From Bacteroidales bacterium (GTDB lineage: Bacteria; Bacteroidota; Bacteroidia; Bacteroidales; UBA932), in NCBI GenBank assembly GCA_017551425.1, contig JAFZLQ010000083.1:1-14861 (forward strand): a DNA stretch of 14,861 nucleotides, given 5' to 3'. Under the pieces are notes generated by a model. It searched no databases. It was given only the letters and a program-made list of their open reading frames with translations, and was not told the origin of the DNA. A program made the position numbers and the translations under genes. Positions 5,213-12,688 of the stretch are shown here, one piece after another. The first letter of the stretch is position 1. The number at the start of each line of letters is the position of its first letter.

Positions 5213-6559
5213 ATGTCCAATAACTCCAAGATTCTGCATTCCGAAGACTGGCTCGCAGTCTGGATCGGATTCATTGTGATAGCCGTGGGGCTCGTCGCAG
5301 TGCTCACGGGCGCGTTTGATTTCTCGGCGCTCAAGTTCAAGACCTGGACCTGGGGCGAAACCGTCACCGGCGCCGCTGCAGCCAAGGTCGTCCCCCTGGG
5401 CCAGCAGCTCGCAAGCGGAGCCTTCTGGCTCAAGATGCTCCTGACGGTGGCGGTGCTCGGCGTACTGTTCGCCGTTGGCGCCAAGCTCACCGGAGAGAAG
5501 TTCCGCAAGTTCATCCCCGCGTTCATCGTAGTCTTCCTCCTTTCCGTGATCGTGCGCCTCATCAGCGCCGAGTTCACCCTCAACCGCTATCTTGAATGGG
5601 CCTTCTGGGCGTTGATAGTCGGTATGCTGATTTCCAATACCATAGGCACGCCGCAGTGGCTCAAGCCCGCCGTACGCACAGAGTTCTACATCAAGACGGG
5701 CCTGGTTATCATGGGCTTCTCCGTGCTGTTCTCCAACATCGCCAAGTTCGGCCTTTACGGGCTCGGCATCGCATGGGTGGTCACCCCCGTCGTCATACTC
5801 TTCATGTGGTGGTTCGGCACCCGCGTGCTCAAGATAGACAACAAACCGCTGGTCATTACGATGGCATCCGCCACCAGCGTCTGCGGTACGTCCGCCGCAA
5901 TCGCCTCCGGCGCCGCGTCCGGCTGCAAGAAGGACGACCTTACGATGACCATCTCCATTTCCATCATCTTCACCGTGCTGATGATGGTGCTGGAGCCGGT
6001 GATTATCAAGGCGTGCGCAATGAGCCCCATCATGGGCGGAGCGCTCATCGGCGGTACGGTGGACAGCACCGGCGCCGTAGCCGTGGCAGGTTCGGTGCTG
6101 GGCGGCGAGGCCGAGAAGGCAGCGGTGCTCGTCAAGATGATACAAAACATCCTCATCGGCTTCATCGCCTTCTTCGTGGCGTTGTTCTTCGCCACCAGCG
6201 TGAACCGCAAGGACGGGCAGAAGGTGGGTGCCGGCGAAATCTGGACCCGCTTCCCCAAGTTCATCATAGGATTCTTCGTGGCGTCCCTGGTGGCTTCGTT
6301 CATAGTGCTTCCGCTCGCGGGCGCAGACCAGGTGAAGGCCGTCAACGGCGTGCTCGACCAGTACAAGAACTGGTGCTTCGTGCTGGCGTTCGTCAGCATC
6401 GGGCTCGACACCAACTTCCGCGATATCGCGCGCCAGATGAAGGGTGGCAAGCCCCTGTGGCTGTACATCGTCGGGCAGACTTTCAACATCGTTCTCACGT
6501 TTGCGATGGTCTGGTTCCTGCTCTCCGGAGCGGTGTTCCCCATTCCGGCGCTTGACTAG
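5213..6559 (+). CDS. YeiH/UPF0324 family membrane transporter (putative sulfate exporter)
   Basis: Polytopic inner-membrane protein of 448 residues, with roughly 10-11 hydrophobic segments visible. Family signature SVCGTSAAIASG is at ~222-233, followed by charged KKDDLTMTISISIIF; a second conserved Gly-rich part, GGALIGGTVDSTGAVAVAGSVLG, comes in the middle, and FVSIGLDTNFRDIARQM near the end. It is longer than the ~350 residues of E. coli YeiH because of an extra N-terminal hydrophobic region (1-110). Family members are annotated as putative sulfate exporters; the true substrate is not evident here. It sits 3 bases after the esterase and 11 bases before a small membrane gene. Confidence 0.87.
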   Translation: MSNNSKILHSEDWLAVWIGFIVIAVGLVAVLTGAFDFSALKFKTWTWGETVTGAAAAKVVPLGQQLASGAFWLKMLLTVAVLGVLFAVGAKLTGEKFRKFIPAFIVVFLLSVIVRLISAEFTLNRYLEWAFWALIVGMLISNTIGTPQWLKPAVRTEFYIKTGLVIMGFSVLFSNIAKFGLYGLGIAWVVTPVVILFMWWFGTRVLKIDNKPLVITMASATSVCGTSAAIASGAASGCKKDDLTMTISISIIFTVLMMVLEPVIIKACAMSPIMGGALIGGTVDSTGAVAVAGSVLGGEAEKAAVLVKMIQNILIGFIAFFVALFFATSVNRKDGQKVGAGEIWTRFPKFIIGFFVASLVASFIVLPLAGADQVKAVNGVLDQYKNWCFVLAFVSIGLDTNFRDIARQMKGGKPLWLYIVGQTFNIVLTFAMVWFLLSGAVFPIPALD

Positions 6560-6567
6560 CGACGACA

Positions 6568-6683
6568 GCAATGGTACCACGGTCTGCAGACTACGGCCAA
6601 CGGCCTATCCCTCCCGCAAGAAAACTTGCGGACCCCACCCACTTGCGTGGGCGCAAACGGTCTGCAGACCGCGGTACCATTGC
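6568..6683. repeat. 116-bp inverted-repeat element with internal hairpins
   Basis: Outer arms of 24 bases (6568-6591 and 6660-6683) pair with one mismatch; both ends read GCAATGGTACC going inward and contain GTCTGCAGAC. Inside are GGCC/GGCC (6595-6605), CCGCAAG/CTTGCGG around AAAA (6614-6631) and CCCAC/GTGGG (6638-6651). It has the size and build of a small interspersed palindromic element; no target duplication could be identified. Confidence 0.85.
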
Positions 6684-6921
6684 CGCTGTGATCGTCGGGG
6701 CGCTGGCGCTGGCGGGGGCCGTATATATAATGGTCCGCGGCCTGGGGCTGAACCCCGACCTGGACTTCGGCGCAGGCGCGTACTACTACGCAGACATCCC
6801 GGATTACGAGAAGACTCTCGACTGGGATACCTACGTCTCCCGCCTTCCCTTCTGGGCCTGCCTCCTCATCTTCTTCGCCTGGGGCGCCCTCGTCTGGCGG
6901 GTCTGGAAAAAGCTTAAGTGA
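6571..6921 (+). CDS. Small two-helix membrane protein; N-terminus encoded by a palindromic element
   Basis: An open frame of 116 codons. Residues 1 to ~37 are translated from the inverted-repeat element and are basic, Pro-rich and without family character (RSAD appears near both ends, reflecting the palindrome). The rest looks like a real gene: TM helix 1 at ~37-55 (TIAAVIVGALALAGAVYIMV), a polar loop with GAGAYYYADIPDYEKTLDW, TM helix 2 at ~91-110 and a basic end (RVWKKLK). The ATG lies inside the left arm; the original start may be lost, or translation may begin at the GTG at 6688, just past the element. It follows the transporter gene by 11 bases and may be its accessory subunit, an inference from position only. 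Confidence 0.6.
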   Translation: MVPRSADYGQRPIPPARKLADPTHLRGRKRSADRGTIAAVIVGALALAGAVYIMVRGLGLNPDLDFGAGAYYYADIPDYEKTLDWDTYVSRLPFWACLLIFFAWGALVWRVWKKLK

Positions 6922-7770
6922 TCACCCTACGTGACTGAGATAGCAGTCGAGGGTGTTGCGGATTAGCATGGCGATGGTCATGGGGCCGACGCCTCCGGGT
7001 ACGGGGGTGATCCATCCGGCCCGCCGGCTGGCGGTCTCGAAGTCCACGTCTCCCACTATCTTGCCCTCGGGGGTGCGGTTGATGCCCACGTCGATCACTA
7101 CGGCGCCTGGCTTGACCATGTCTCCCGTCACAACCCCCGCGCGGCCGACTGCCGCAACAATAATATCCGCCGTGAGCGCTATGTCACGCAGGTTTCGGGT
7201 GCGTGAGTGGGCGATGGTGACGGTGGCATTCCCGTTGAGCAGCAGCGTGGCCACGGGCTTGCCGACGAGCTCGCCGCGGCCCACCACCAGCGCATGCTTT
7301 CCTTCGATCCCTACCCCTGTGGACTCTATCAGCTTTATGCAGGCCCGCGGCGTACACGGCGCAATGCATCCGGCGCGTGCGGTGAGTCCCTGCTTCATGC
7401 CGGCATAACCGTCGACGTCCTTGTCCGGAGCGATTGCGGCGATTGCGGCATCCTTGTCGATATGGGCGGGGAGCGGCAGCTGAAGCAGGATTCCGTCCAC
7501 GCGACCGTCGGCGTTCAGACCGGCCAGAAGAGCCAGCAGCTCCTCCTGCGTGGCGCTTTCCGGCAGCCTCAGCACCTCACCGGCCAGGCCCACCTTCCGG
7601 GCGGCGTTCTCCTTGTTGCGTACGTACACCTGGCTCGCAGGGTCTTCGCCGACTATGACGGCCCACAGGCCCGGGCGACGGCCGTACTTCTGCTCCAGGG
7701 CATCGATTTCCTGCCGCATCTGGTCGTACTGCGCCGCGGCAAGCGCCTTTCCGTCAATTATCTGTGCCAT
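6922..7770 (-). CDS. folD: Bifunctional methylenetetrahydrofolate dehydrogenase/methenyltetrahydrofolate cyclohydrolase
   Basis: Cytosolic enzyme interconverting 5,10-methylene-, 5,10-methenyl- and 10-formyl-tetrahydrofolate with NADP(H). At 282 residues it has normal length. Visible motifs: SQVYVRNKENAARKVGL at ~46-62, with Tyr49 and Lys53 matching the catalytic pair, then LLQLPLPAHID, DKDVDGY, PCTPRACIKLI, the nucleotide-binding VVGRGELVGKPV (Gly where Ser is common) and the closing PVPGGVGPMT motif. It is the last gene of the hut operon, one base after hutI. FtcD's product, methenyl-THF, is its substrate, so the placement makes sense. Its stop codon directly abuts that of the convergent operon. 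Confidence 0.97.
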   Translation of the reverse strand: MAQIIDGKALAAAQYDQMRQEIDALEQKYGRRPGLWAVIVGEDPASQVYVRNKENAARKVGLAGEVLRLPESATQEELLALLAGLNADGRVDGILLQLPLPAHIDKDAAIAAIAPDKDVDGYAGMKQGLTARAGCIAPCTPRACIKLIESTGVGIEGKHALVVGRGELVGKPVATLLLNGNATVTIAHSRTRNLRDIALTADIIVAAVGRAGVVTGDMVKPGAVVIDVGINRTPEGKIVGDVDFETASRRAGWITPVPGGVGPMTIAMLIRNTLDCYLSHVG

Positions 7771-7771
7771 T

Positions 7772-8992
7772 TCAAATCATCTTGACGCCGGCAAGCCAGA
7801 CCTGCCGTATATAAGGGGTTTGATGCAGATATGCCATCTTCAGGGGCGTCCAGCCGGGACGCGTGAGGATATAGTCCGCCCGCTTGCCCACGGTAATCGA
7901 ACCGGTGACGTCGCTTACGCCCATCGCATACGCGCCGTTGAGGGTGACGGCGTTGAAAGCGCGTTCCGGGGTGAGCCGCATGCGTATGCAGCCCAGGGCC
8001 ATCACGAAGCGCATGTCTCCGGAGGGCGATGAACCCGGATTGTAGTCCGATGCGAGGGCTATGCCCAGGCCGGCGTCGATGAACTCGCGGGCGCGGCCGT
8101 AGGGCAGGCGAAGGAAGAACGACGATCCGGGGAGCATGGTAGCCATCGTCCCGGAATCGCGCAGGGCCTCCATCTCTTCGGGGCCAGCCTGCTCCAGATG
8201 ATCCACCGAAAGGGCTCCCAGCCGCACTCCCGCCTGCACTCCCCCGCTCACGGACAGCTGGTTGGCGTGTATCTTCGGCCTCAGGCCGCAACCGACGCCT
8301 GCGCGCACGATGCGTTCGGTATCCTCGACGCTGAAGAATCCCTTCTCGCAGAAGACATCCACGAAATCGGCGTAGCGGGCAGCCTGCGGCATCATGTCGC
8401 AAACGGCATCGACATACCTCTCATGGGTGTACCCCCTGCCCACGGCGTGCGCTCCGAGGAAGGTGCTCCGGACGAGCGCCGGGCCGGTCTTCCTGATGCG
8501 GTCTATGACGCGCAGCATCTTCATTTCGCCCTCCGGGCACAGTCCGTAGCCGCTTTTTATCTCGATTGCGCCGGTGCCCTGGGAGCAGATTTCCCGCACG
8601 CGCTCCATAGCCTGGGCGTACAGGTCGTCTTCTGAGGTACGGGCGAGAAGGTCTGCGGAATTGAGTATCCCGCCGCCCCGGGCCGCTATTTCTTCGTAGG
8701 AAAGACCGTTTATTTTGTCCAGGAACTCGCCCTCACGGCTGCCGGCATAGACTATGTGGGTGTGGCTGTCGCAGAACGCGGGCATGAGCATACCGCCCTC
8801 ACAGTCAACCACTTCGTCAGCATCGGGCACGGGCGTACCGGCCTTCCCGAAAGAGGCTGTGAGACCGTCTTCCGCAAGCAGCCAGGCGTCTTCCAGCACG
8901 GCGACTTCGTCCATTGCGGCGCCCTCCTTTCTGAGCACGCCACCGGGCACGATGCCGGCCAGCAGGCCTATGTTCTTGAACAGCAGCCTCAT
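7772..8992 (-). CDS. hutI: Imidazolonepropionase
   Basis: Third step of histidine degradation: opens 4-imidazolone-5-propionate to N-formimino-L-glutamate. This 406-residue metal-dependent amidohydrolase has the metal-binding DSHTH (His77, His79) followed by IVYAGSREGEF, typical of HutI. Later come ETDERIVRAGVGCGLRPKIHANQLS-like sequence (the HANQ His is a further metal or catalytic ligand), SVDHLEQ, and ASDYNPGSSPS, which carries the metal-ligand Asp. Its ATG overlaps the hutH stop as ATGA, which points to coupled translation. Length is normal for the family. Confidence 0.96.
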   Translation of the reverse strand: MRLLFKNIGLLAGIVPGGVLRKEGAAMDEVAVLEDAWLLAEDGLTASFGKAGTPVPDADEVVDCEGGMLMPAFCDSHTHIVYAGSREGEFLDKINGLSYEEIAARGGGILNSADLLARTSEDDLYAQAMERVREICSQGTGAIEIKSGYGLCPEGEMKMLRVIDRIRKTGPALVRSTFLGAHAVGRGYTHERYVDAVCDMMPQAARYADFVDVFCEKGFFSVEDTERIVRAGVGCGLRPKIHANQLSVSGGVQAGVRLGALSVDHLEQAGPEEMEALRDSGTMATMLPGSSFFLRLPYGRAREFIDAGLGIALASDYNPGSSPSGDMRFVMALGCIRMRLTPERAFNAVTLNGAYAMGVSDVTGSITVGKRADYILTRPGWTPLKMAYLHQTPYIRQVWLAGVKMI

Positions 8993-10479
8993 TTCACGGG
9001 AGGCTGGGTGTCACGAACGAACGCTGCGGCACGCACCATGAGCGGATGCATGTAAACGTCTTCCTTTATGAACGGAACCTGCTTCCTGAAGCGGGCTATC
9101 ACGTCTTCCAGCACGGGCGACGAATGCTGCGGCCGGCGGAACTCCATTGCCTGGGCGGCATTGAACAGTTCGATGCCCAGGACCATCTCCACGTTGTCTA
9201 TGATGCGCACGAGCTTGGTTGCGGAATTCGCTCCCATGCTCACGTGGTCTTCCTGGCCGTTGGACGAAGGTATGGAGTCGCAGGACGCGGGCCAGCAGAG
9301 GCCCTTGTTCTGGCTCACTATGGACGCCGCTGTGTACTGGGGAATCATGAAGCCGCTGTTCAGGCCGGGCTTGGCGACCAGGTACATGGGCAGGCCGCGG
9401 TATCCGTGGACCAGCAGGTAAGTACGTCTCTCGGAGATACTTGCGAGCTCCGAAAGAGCCACCGCCATGGTATCCATGGGGATGGCGATGGGCTCGCCGT
9501 GGAAGTTGCCGGCGGAGATTATCATGTCTTCGTCGGGGAAGATATTGGGGTTGTCGGTGGCGGAGTTGATTTCGTTCTCTATGACCGACTCGACGTACAT
9601 CATGTTGTCCTTGGCGGCGCCGTGGACCTGCGGGATGCAGCGGAACGAGTAAGGATCCTGCACGTGCTCCTTGGGCCTTCTTATCAGCTCGCTGCCCTCG
9701 AGCAGCTCGAGGAAACGCTTGCCTGTGGCTATCTGTCCCACGTGCTGGCGGAGCCTGTGGGTAAGCGGCAGGAAAGGTTCGATGCGGCCGTCGTATGCGT
9801 CAAGCGATATGGCGCCTATCACGTCGGCCCACTCCGATATGCGGCGGGCGTGGATGAGCGACCACACGGCGTGCGCGCTCATGAACTGGGTGCCGTTGAG
9901 AAGCGCCAGGCCCTCCTTGGACTGCAGGCGTATGGGCTCCCAGCCCAGCTCCTTCCAGACTTCCGCCGCCGGACGCACGCTGCCCTTGTAGAGCACCTCC
10001 CCCATCCCTATGAGCGGGAGGCTGAGATGCGCGAGCGGGGCGAGGTCTCCGGAGGCTCCGAGCGAGCCTTGCTGGTAGATTACGGGCAGGACGTCGTTGT
10101 TGAACATGTCGATAAGGCGCTGTACCGTAACGAGTTGTACTCCCGAGTGCCCGTACGACAGCGACTGCGCCTTGAGAAGCAGCATGAGCTTGACTATCTC
10201 CGGGCGGACGGTCTCCCCTGCGCCGCAGGCATGCGACATCACAAGGTTGTGCTGCAGCTGAGAGAGGTCTTCCTCGGGGATGGTAACGTTGCAGAGGGAG
10301 CCGAAGCCGGTGCTGATTCCATAGACGGGATGGTCGATGTCGGCCATCTTGGCGTCAAGGTAGCGGCGGCATTTGAGTATGGCCTCGACCGCCTCTTCCG
10401 ACAAGGCGAGCTTCTCGCCCTGCTCCAGGATCGCGCTGATGCGATCGACGGATAGATGTTCGGATGATATGTAATGCAT
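8989..10479 (-). CDS. hutH: Histidine ammonia-lyase
   Basis: First step of histidine degradation: removes ammonia from L-histidine to give trans-urocanate. At 496 residues it is standard for the aromatic amino acid lyase family. The Ala142-Ser143-Gly144 triad in GSLGASGDLAPLAHL forms the MIO electrophile on its own. The catalytic Tyr53 lies in VYGISTGFG, and further family blocks are LLNGTQFMSAH, QDPYSFRCIPQVHGAAKD, NSATDNPNIF and NGQEDHVSMGANSA. The start overlaps the hutU stop by one base (TAATG), and the stop overlaps the hutI start by four. Confidence 0.98.
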   Translation of the reverse strand: MHYISSEHLSVDRISAILEQGEKLALSEEAVEAILKCRRYLDAKMADIDHPVYGISTGFGSLCNVTIPEEDLSQLQHNLVMSHACGAGETVRPEIVKLMLLLKAQSLSYGHSGVQLVTVQRLIDMFNNDVLPVIYQQGSLGASGDLAPLAHLSLPLIGMGEVLYKGSVRPAAEVWKELGWEPIRLQSKEGLALLNGTQFMSAHAVWSLIHARRISEWADVIGAISLDAYDGRIEPFLPLTHRLRQHVGQIATGKRFLELLEGSELIRRPKEHVQDPYSFRCIPQVHGAAKDNMMYVESVIENEINSATDNPNIFPDEDMIISAGNFHGEPIAIPMDTMAVALSELASISERRTYLLVHGYRGLPMYLVAKPGLNSGFMIPQYTAASIVSQNKGLCWPASCDSIPSSNGQEDHVSMGANSATKLVRIIDNVEMVLGIELFNAAQAMEFRRPQHSSPVLEDVIARFRKQVPFIKEDVYMHPLMVRAAAFVRDTQPPVK

Positions 10480-12608
10480 TACTTCAGTGCTGCTTTAATC
10501 AGTTCATCATCAGCAATATTGGGGATGGTCACGCGGAGTCCGGGGGTGCGGGCCATCTCACGCCTGATCGCCTCTGCGGAGCCGGCGTTGCGGGCCCAGC
10601 TGCGGCGGGCGATGCCGTTGTTGACATCCCAGAACAGCATCTCGCGTATGTGGCGGGCGCTGTCTTCGCTGCCGTCGATCACCATGCCGAAGCCTCCGTT
10701 GATGACCTCTCCCCAGCCGACGCCGCCTCCGTTGTGGATGCTCACCCAGGTGGCTCCGCGGAAGCCGTCGCCTATGACGTTCTGTACTGCCATGTCGGCG
10801 GTGAACTGCGAGCCGTCGTAGATGTTGGAGGTCTCGCGGAAGGGGGAATCGGTACCGGAAACGTCGTGGTGGTCTCGCCCGAGCACGATGGGGGCGGTGA
10901 TTTCACCGCTGCGGATGGCGTCGTTGAAGGCAAGGGCGATCTTGGTGCGCCCCTCGCAATCGGCGTAGAGGATACGCGCCTGCGATCCTACCACCAGGTG
11001 GTTGCGCCCTGCCTCCTCTATCCACCGAACATTGTCCATCATCTGGCCCCGGATTGATTCGGGGGCCGATTCGGCGCACTCGCGGAGGACTTTCACCGCA
11101 AGGGCGTCGGTCTTTGCAAGGTCTTCGGGATTCTGGCTCATGCACACCCAGCGGAAGGGGCCGAAGCCGTAGTCGAAGTAGAACGGCCCCATAATGTCCT
11201 GTACGTAAGAGGGATAGCGGAACTTGCCGTCGGGCCTGAGGATGTCGGCGCCGGCGCGGGAGCTCTGCAGGAGGAAGGCGTTGCCGTAATCGAAGAAGTA
11301 CATGCCCCTGCCGGCAAGGGTGTTGATGGCGGCCACCTGGCGGCGGAGCGACTCCTGCACGGCCTCCTTGAAGCGGTCGGGCTCTTCCGCCATCATCCGG
11401 TTGGACTCCTCGAAGCTGTAACCGACGGGGTAATAGCCGCCGGCCCAGGGATTGTGCAGGGATGTCTGGTCCGAGCCCAGGTCCACCTGTATGCCTTCCG
11501 CGGCGAGGCGCTCCCACAGATCGACGACGTTGCCGACGTAGGCCAGAGAGACCACCTCCTTGGCCTCCACAGCCTTGCGGATGCGGGGGATGAGTTCGTC
11601 GAGGCTGTCGTGAAGTTCGTCCACCCAGCCCTGGCTGAAGCGCTTGCGGGCTGCGGCGGGGTTGATTTCTGCGGTCACGCTCACCACTCCGGCTATGTTT
11701 CCGGCCTTGGGCTGCGCGCCCGACATGCCTCCGAGGCCTGCCGTGACGAAAAGCACGCCTCCGCGGTCATCGGGATCTCTCCGCTCGCTTCGCTCGGTCG
11801 AGATGACAAAACCGTTACTTCGAGCGGCCCCATTGTCATTTCGAGCGGCCCCACTGTCATTTCGAGCGGCCCCACTGTCATTTCGAGCGGAGTCGAGAAA
11901 TCTCTTCCTCAGCACCATCCTCGCGGCGTTCATGACGGTGATGGTGGTGCCGTGAACGATGCCCTGAGGGCCGATGTACATATAGGAGCCCGCCGTCATC
12001 TGGCCGTACTGGCTCACGCCGAGGGCGTTGAACTTCTCCCAATGGTCGGGCTTGGAGTAATTGGGGATGACCATTCCGTTGGTCACCACCACGCGCGGGG
12101 CGTCCCTGTGGCTCGGGAAGAGGCCCAGCGGCAGGCCGGAATACATGGCCAGCGTCTGCTCCTCCGTCATCGTCGCAAGATACTGCATCGTAAGCAGATA
12201 CTGCGCCCAGTTCTGGAAGACGGCGCCGTTGCCACCGTAGGTGATGAGCTCATGGGGATGCTGGGCGACGCGCGGGTCAAGGTTGTTCTGGATCATCGCC
12301 ATGATGGCGGCCGCCTGCCTGCACTTTGCGGGATACTCGTCAATCGGGCGGGCGTACATCTCATACGTCGGGCGGAAGCGGTACATGTAAATGCGGCCGT
12401 ATTCCTCCAGCTCGCGGGCGAACTCCGGAGCCAGCACGGCGTGATGCCGGGGCTCGAAGTATCGCAGGGCGTTCTTCAGCGCCAGCTCCTTTTCCTCCCT
12501 CGTGAGTATATCCTTCCGCCTGGGCGCATGGCTGACGGAGTTGTCCCTCGGCCGCGGCTCCGGCAAATCCCCTGGAATACCTGCAAGTATTTCTTCTTGA
12601 AAAGTCAT
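10479..12608 (-). CDS. hutU: Urocanate hydratase with an in-frame repeat insertion
   Basis: Second step: adds water to urocanate to form 4-imidazolone-5-propionate, using tightly bound NAD+ as electrophile. The 709-residue product is the long form found in Bacteroidota and animals. Conserved blocks: LITYGGNGAVFQNW at ~121-134, GVSQYGQMTAGS at ~197-208, the NAD-binding TAGLGGMSGAQ at 289-299, DLGSDQTSLHNPWAGGYYPVG, GPFRWVCMSQNPEDL, and LGRDHHDVSGTDSPFRETSNI near the end. Residues ~237-282 are foreign: a translated palindromic repeat with SGAARND heptads. Removing them leaves ~663 residues. The flanking enzyme sequence is in one frame, so the gene may still be functional. Its start codon lies in a 23-base tandem duplication that creates a short upstream leader frame. 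Confidence 0.95.
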   Translation of the reverse strand: MTFQEEILAGIPGDLPEPRPRDNSVSHAPRRKDILTREEKELALKNALRYFEPRHHAVLAPEFARELEEYGRIYMYRFRPTYEMYARPIDEYPAKCRQAAAIMAMIQNNLDPRVAQHPHELITYGGNGAVFQNWAQYLLTMQYLATMTEEQTLAMYSGLPLGLFPSHRDAPRVVVTNGMVIPNYSKPDHWEKFNALGVSQYGQMTAGSYMYIGPQGIVHGTTITVMNAARMVLRKRFLDSARNDSGAARNDSGAARNDNGAARSNGFVISTERSERRDPDDRGGVLFVTAGLGGMSGAQPKAGNIAGVVSVTAEINPAAARKRFSQGWVDELHDSLDELIPRIRKAVEAKEVVSLAYVGNVVDLWERLAAEGIQVDLGSDQTSLHNPWAGGYYPVGYSFEESNRMMAEEPDRFKEAVQESLRRQVAAINTLAGRGMYFFDYGNAFLLQSSRAGADILRPDGKFRYPSYVQDIMGPFYFDYGFGPFRWVCMSQNPEDLAKTDALAVKVLRECAESAPESIRGQMMDNVRWIEEAGRNHLVVGSQARILYADCEGRTKIALAFNDAIRSGEITAPIVLGRDHHDVSGTDSPFRETSNIYDGSQFTADMAVQNVIGDGFRGATWVSIHNGGGVGWGEVINGGFGMVIDGSEDSARHIREMLFWDVNNGIARRSWARNAGSAEAIRREMARTPGLRVTIPNIADDELIKAALK
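11763..11900. repeat. Interspersed palindromic repeat inserted in hutU
   Basis: This stretch of about 138 bases (46 codons, boundaries approximate) has no counterpart in the urocanase family. One end holds GATCTCTCCGCTCG...GTCGAGATGAC (11774-11807), and the other GTCATTTCGAGCGGAGTCG...AAATCTC (11877-11904). The ends are roughly inverted to each other, and both resemble repeats I know to be widespread between genes in Bacteroidota. Its length is a multiple of three and the frame used has no stop. Confidence 0.85.
11814..11893. repeat. 21-base tandem repeat within the hutU insertion
   Basis: The unit GTCATTTCGAGCGGCCCC plus ACT occurs exactly at 11835-11855 and 11856-11876. A diverged copy lies before them (11814-11834) and a partial copy after (from 11877). 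Because 21 is divisible by three, each unit adds one SGAARND-like heptapeptide without shifting frame, so copy number can vary harmlessly. Confidence 0.9.
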
Positions 12609-12644
12609 AGTATTACTTCTTGAAAAGTCATATTAGTACTTCTT
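12586..12644 (-). repeat. 23-base tandem duplication across the hutU start
   Basis: Two full units (12622-12644 and 12599-12621) and a 13-base partial (12586-12598, 12 of 13 bases matching) follow each other. On the minus strand each unit runs AAGAAGTA...ATGACTTTTC, so both the purine-rich stretch that may act as ribosome-binding site and the ATG are doubled. Since 23 is not a multiple of three, the upstream ATG is in a different frame from hutU. Confidence 0.85.
12605..12631 (-). CDS. Eight-codon leader frame created by the duplication
   Basis: The upstream ATG reads MTFQEVIL then TGA. The first five residues equal those of HutU (MTFQEEIL), showing its origin. Its stop overlaps the hutU ATG as ATGA, the same four-base coupling used at hutH-hutI. 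It may be translated and couple hutU translation to upstream ribosomes; nothing in it suggests attenuation, since it has no His codons. Confidence 0.35.
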   Translation of the reverse strand: MTFQEVIL

Positions 12645-12668
12645 AGTCTCTTCTCCCATTGGCTACAT

Positions 12669-12688
12669 GTCATTTCGACCGAGCGCAG
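12669..12688. repeat. Fragment of the interspersed repeat abutting the ftcD stop
   Basis: GTCATTTCGACCGAGCGCAG is a 20-base relative of the repeat found inside hutU. It ends exactly where the ftcD stop codon begins, so it may have replaced the end of ftcD or the spacer. The rest of the 80-base ftcD-hutU gap is the start-region duplication and unremarkable sequence. Confidence 0.7.

Noticed and set aside
5204..6580. A 458-codon open frame on the minus strand opposite the transporter gene
   Set aside because: Its product is rich in His, Asp, Glu and Gly with no family character, and the plus strand clearly encodes a conserved transporter; it is a GC-rich shadow frame.
9046..10455. A 469-codon open frame on the plus strand opposite hutH
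   Set aside because: HutH motifs on the minus strand are unambiguous; the opposite frame is a codon-bias shadow.
11814..11893. A CRISPR-like array of short repeats
   Set aside because: Units are directly adjacent without spacers, 21 bases long and in frame inside hutU; no cas genes are present.
12605..12631. A histidine-sensing attenuator leader for the hut genes
   Set aside because: The eight-codon frame has no His codons and no alternative terminator/antiterminator stems; duplication of the start explains it.
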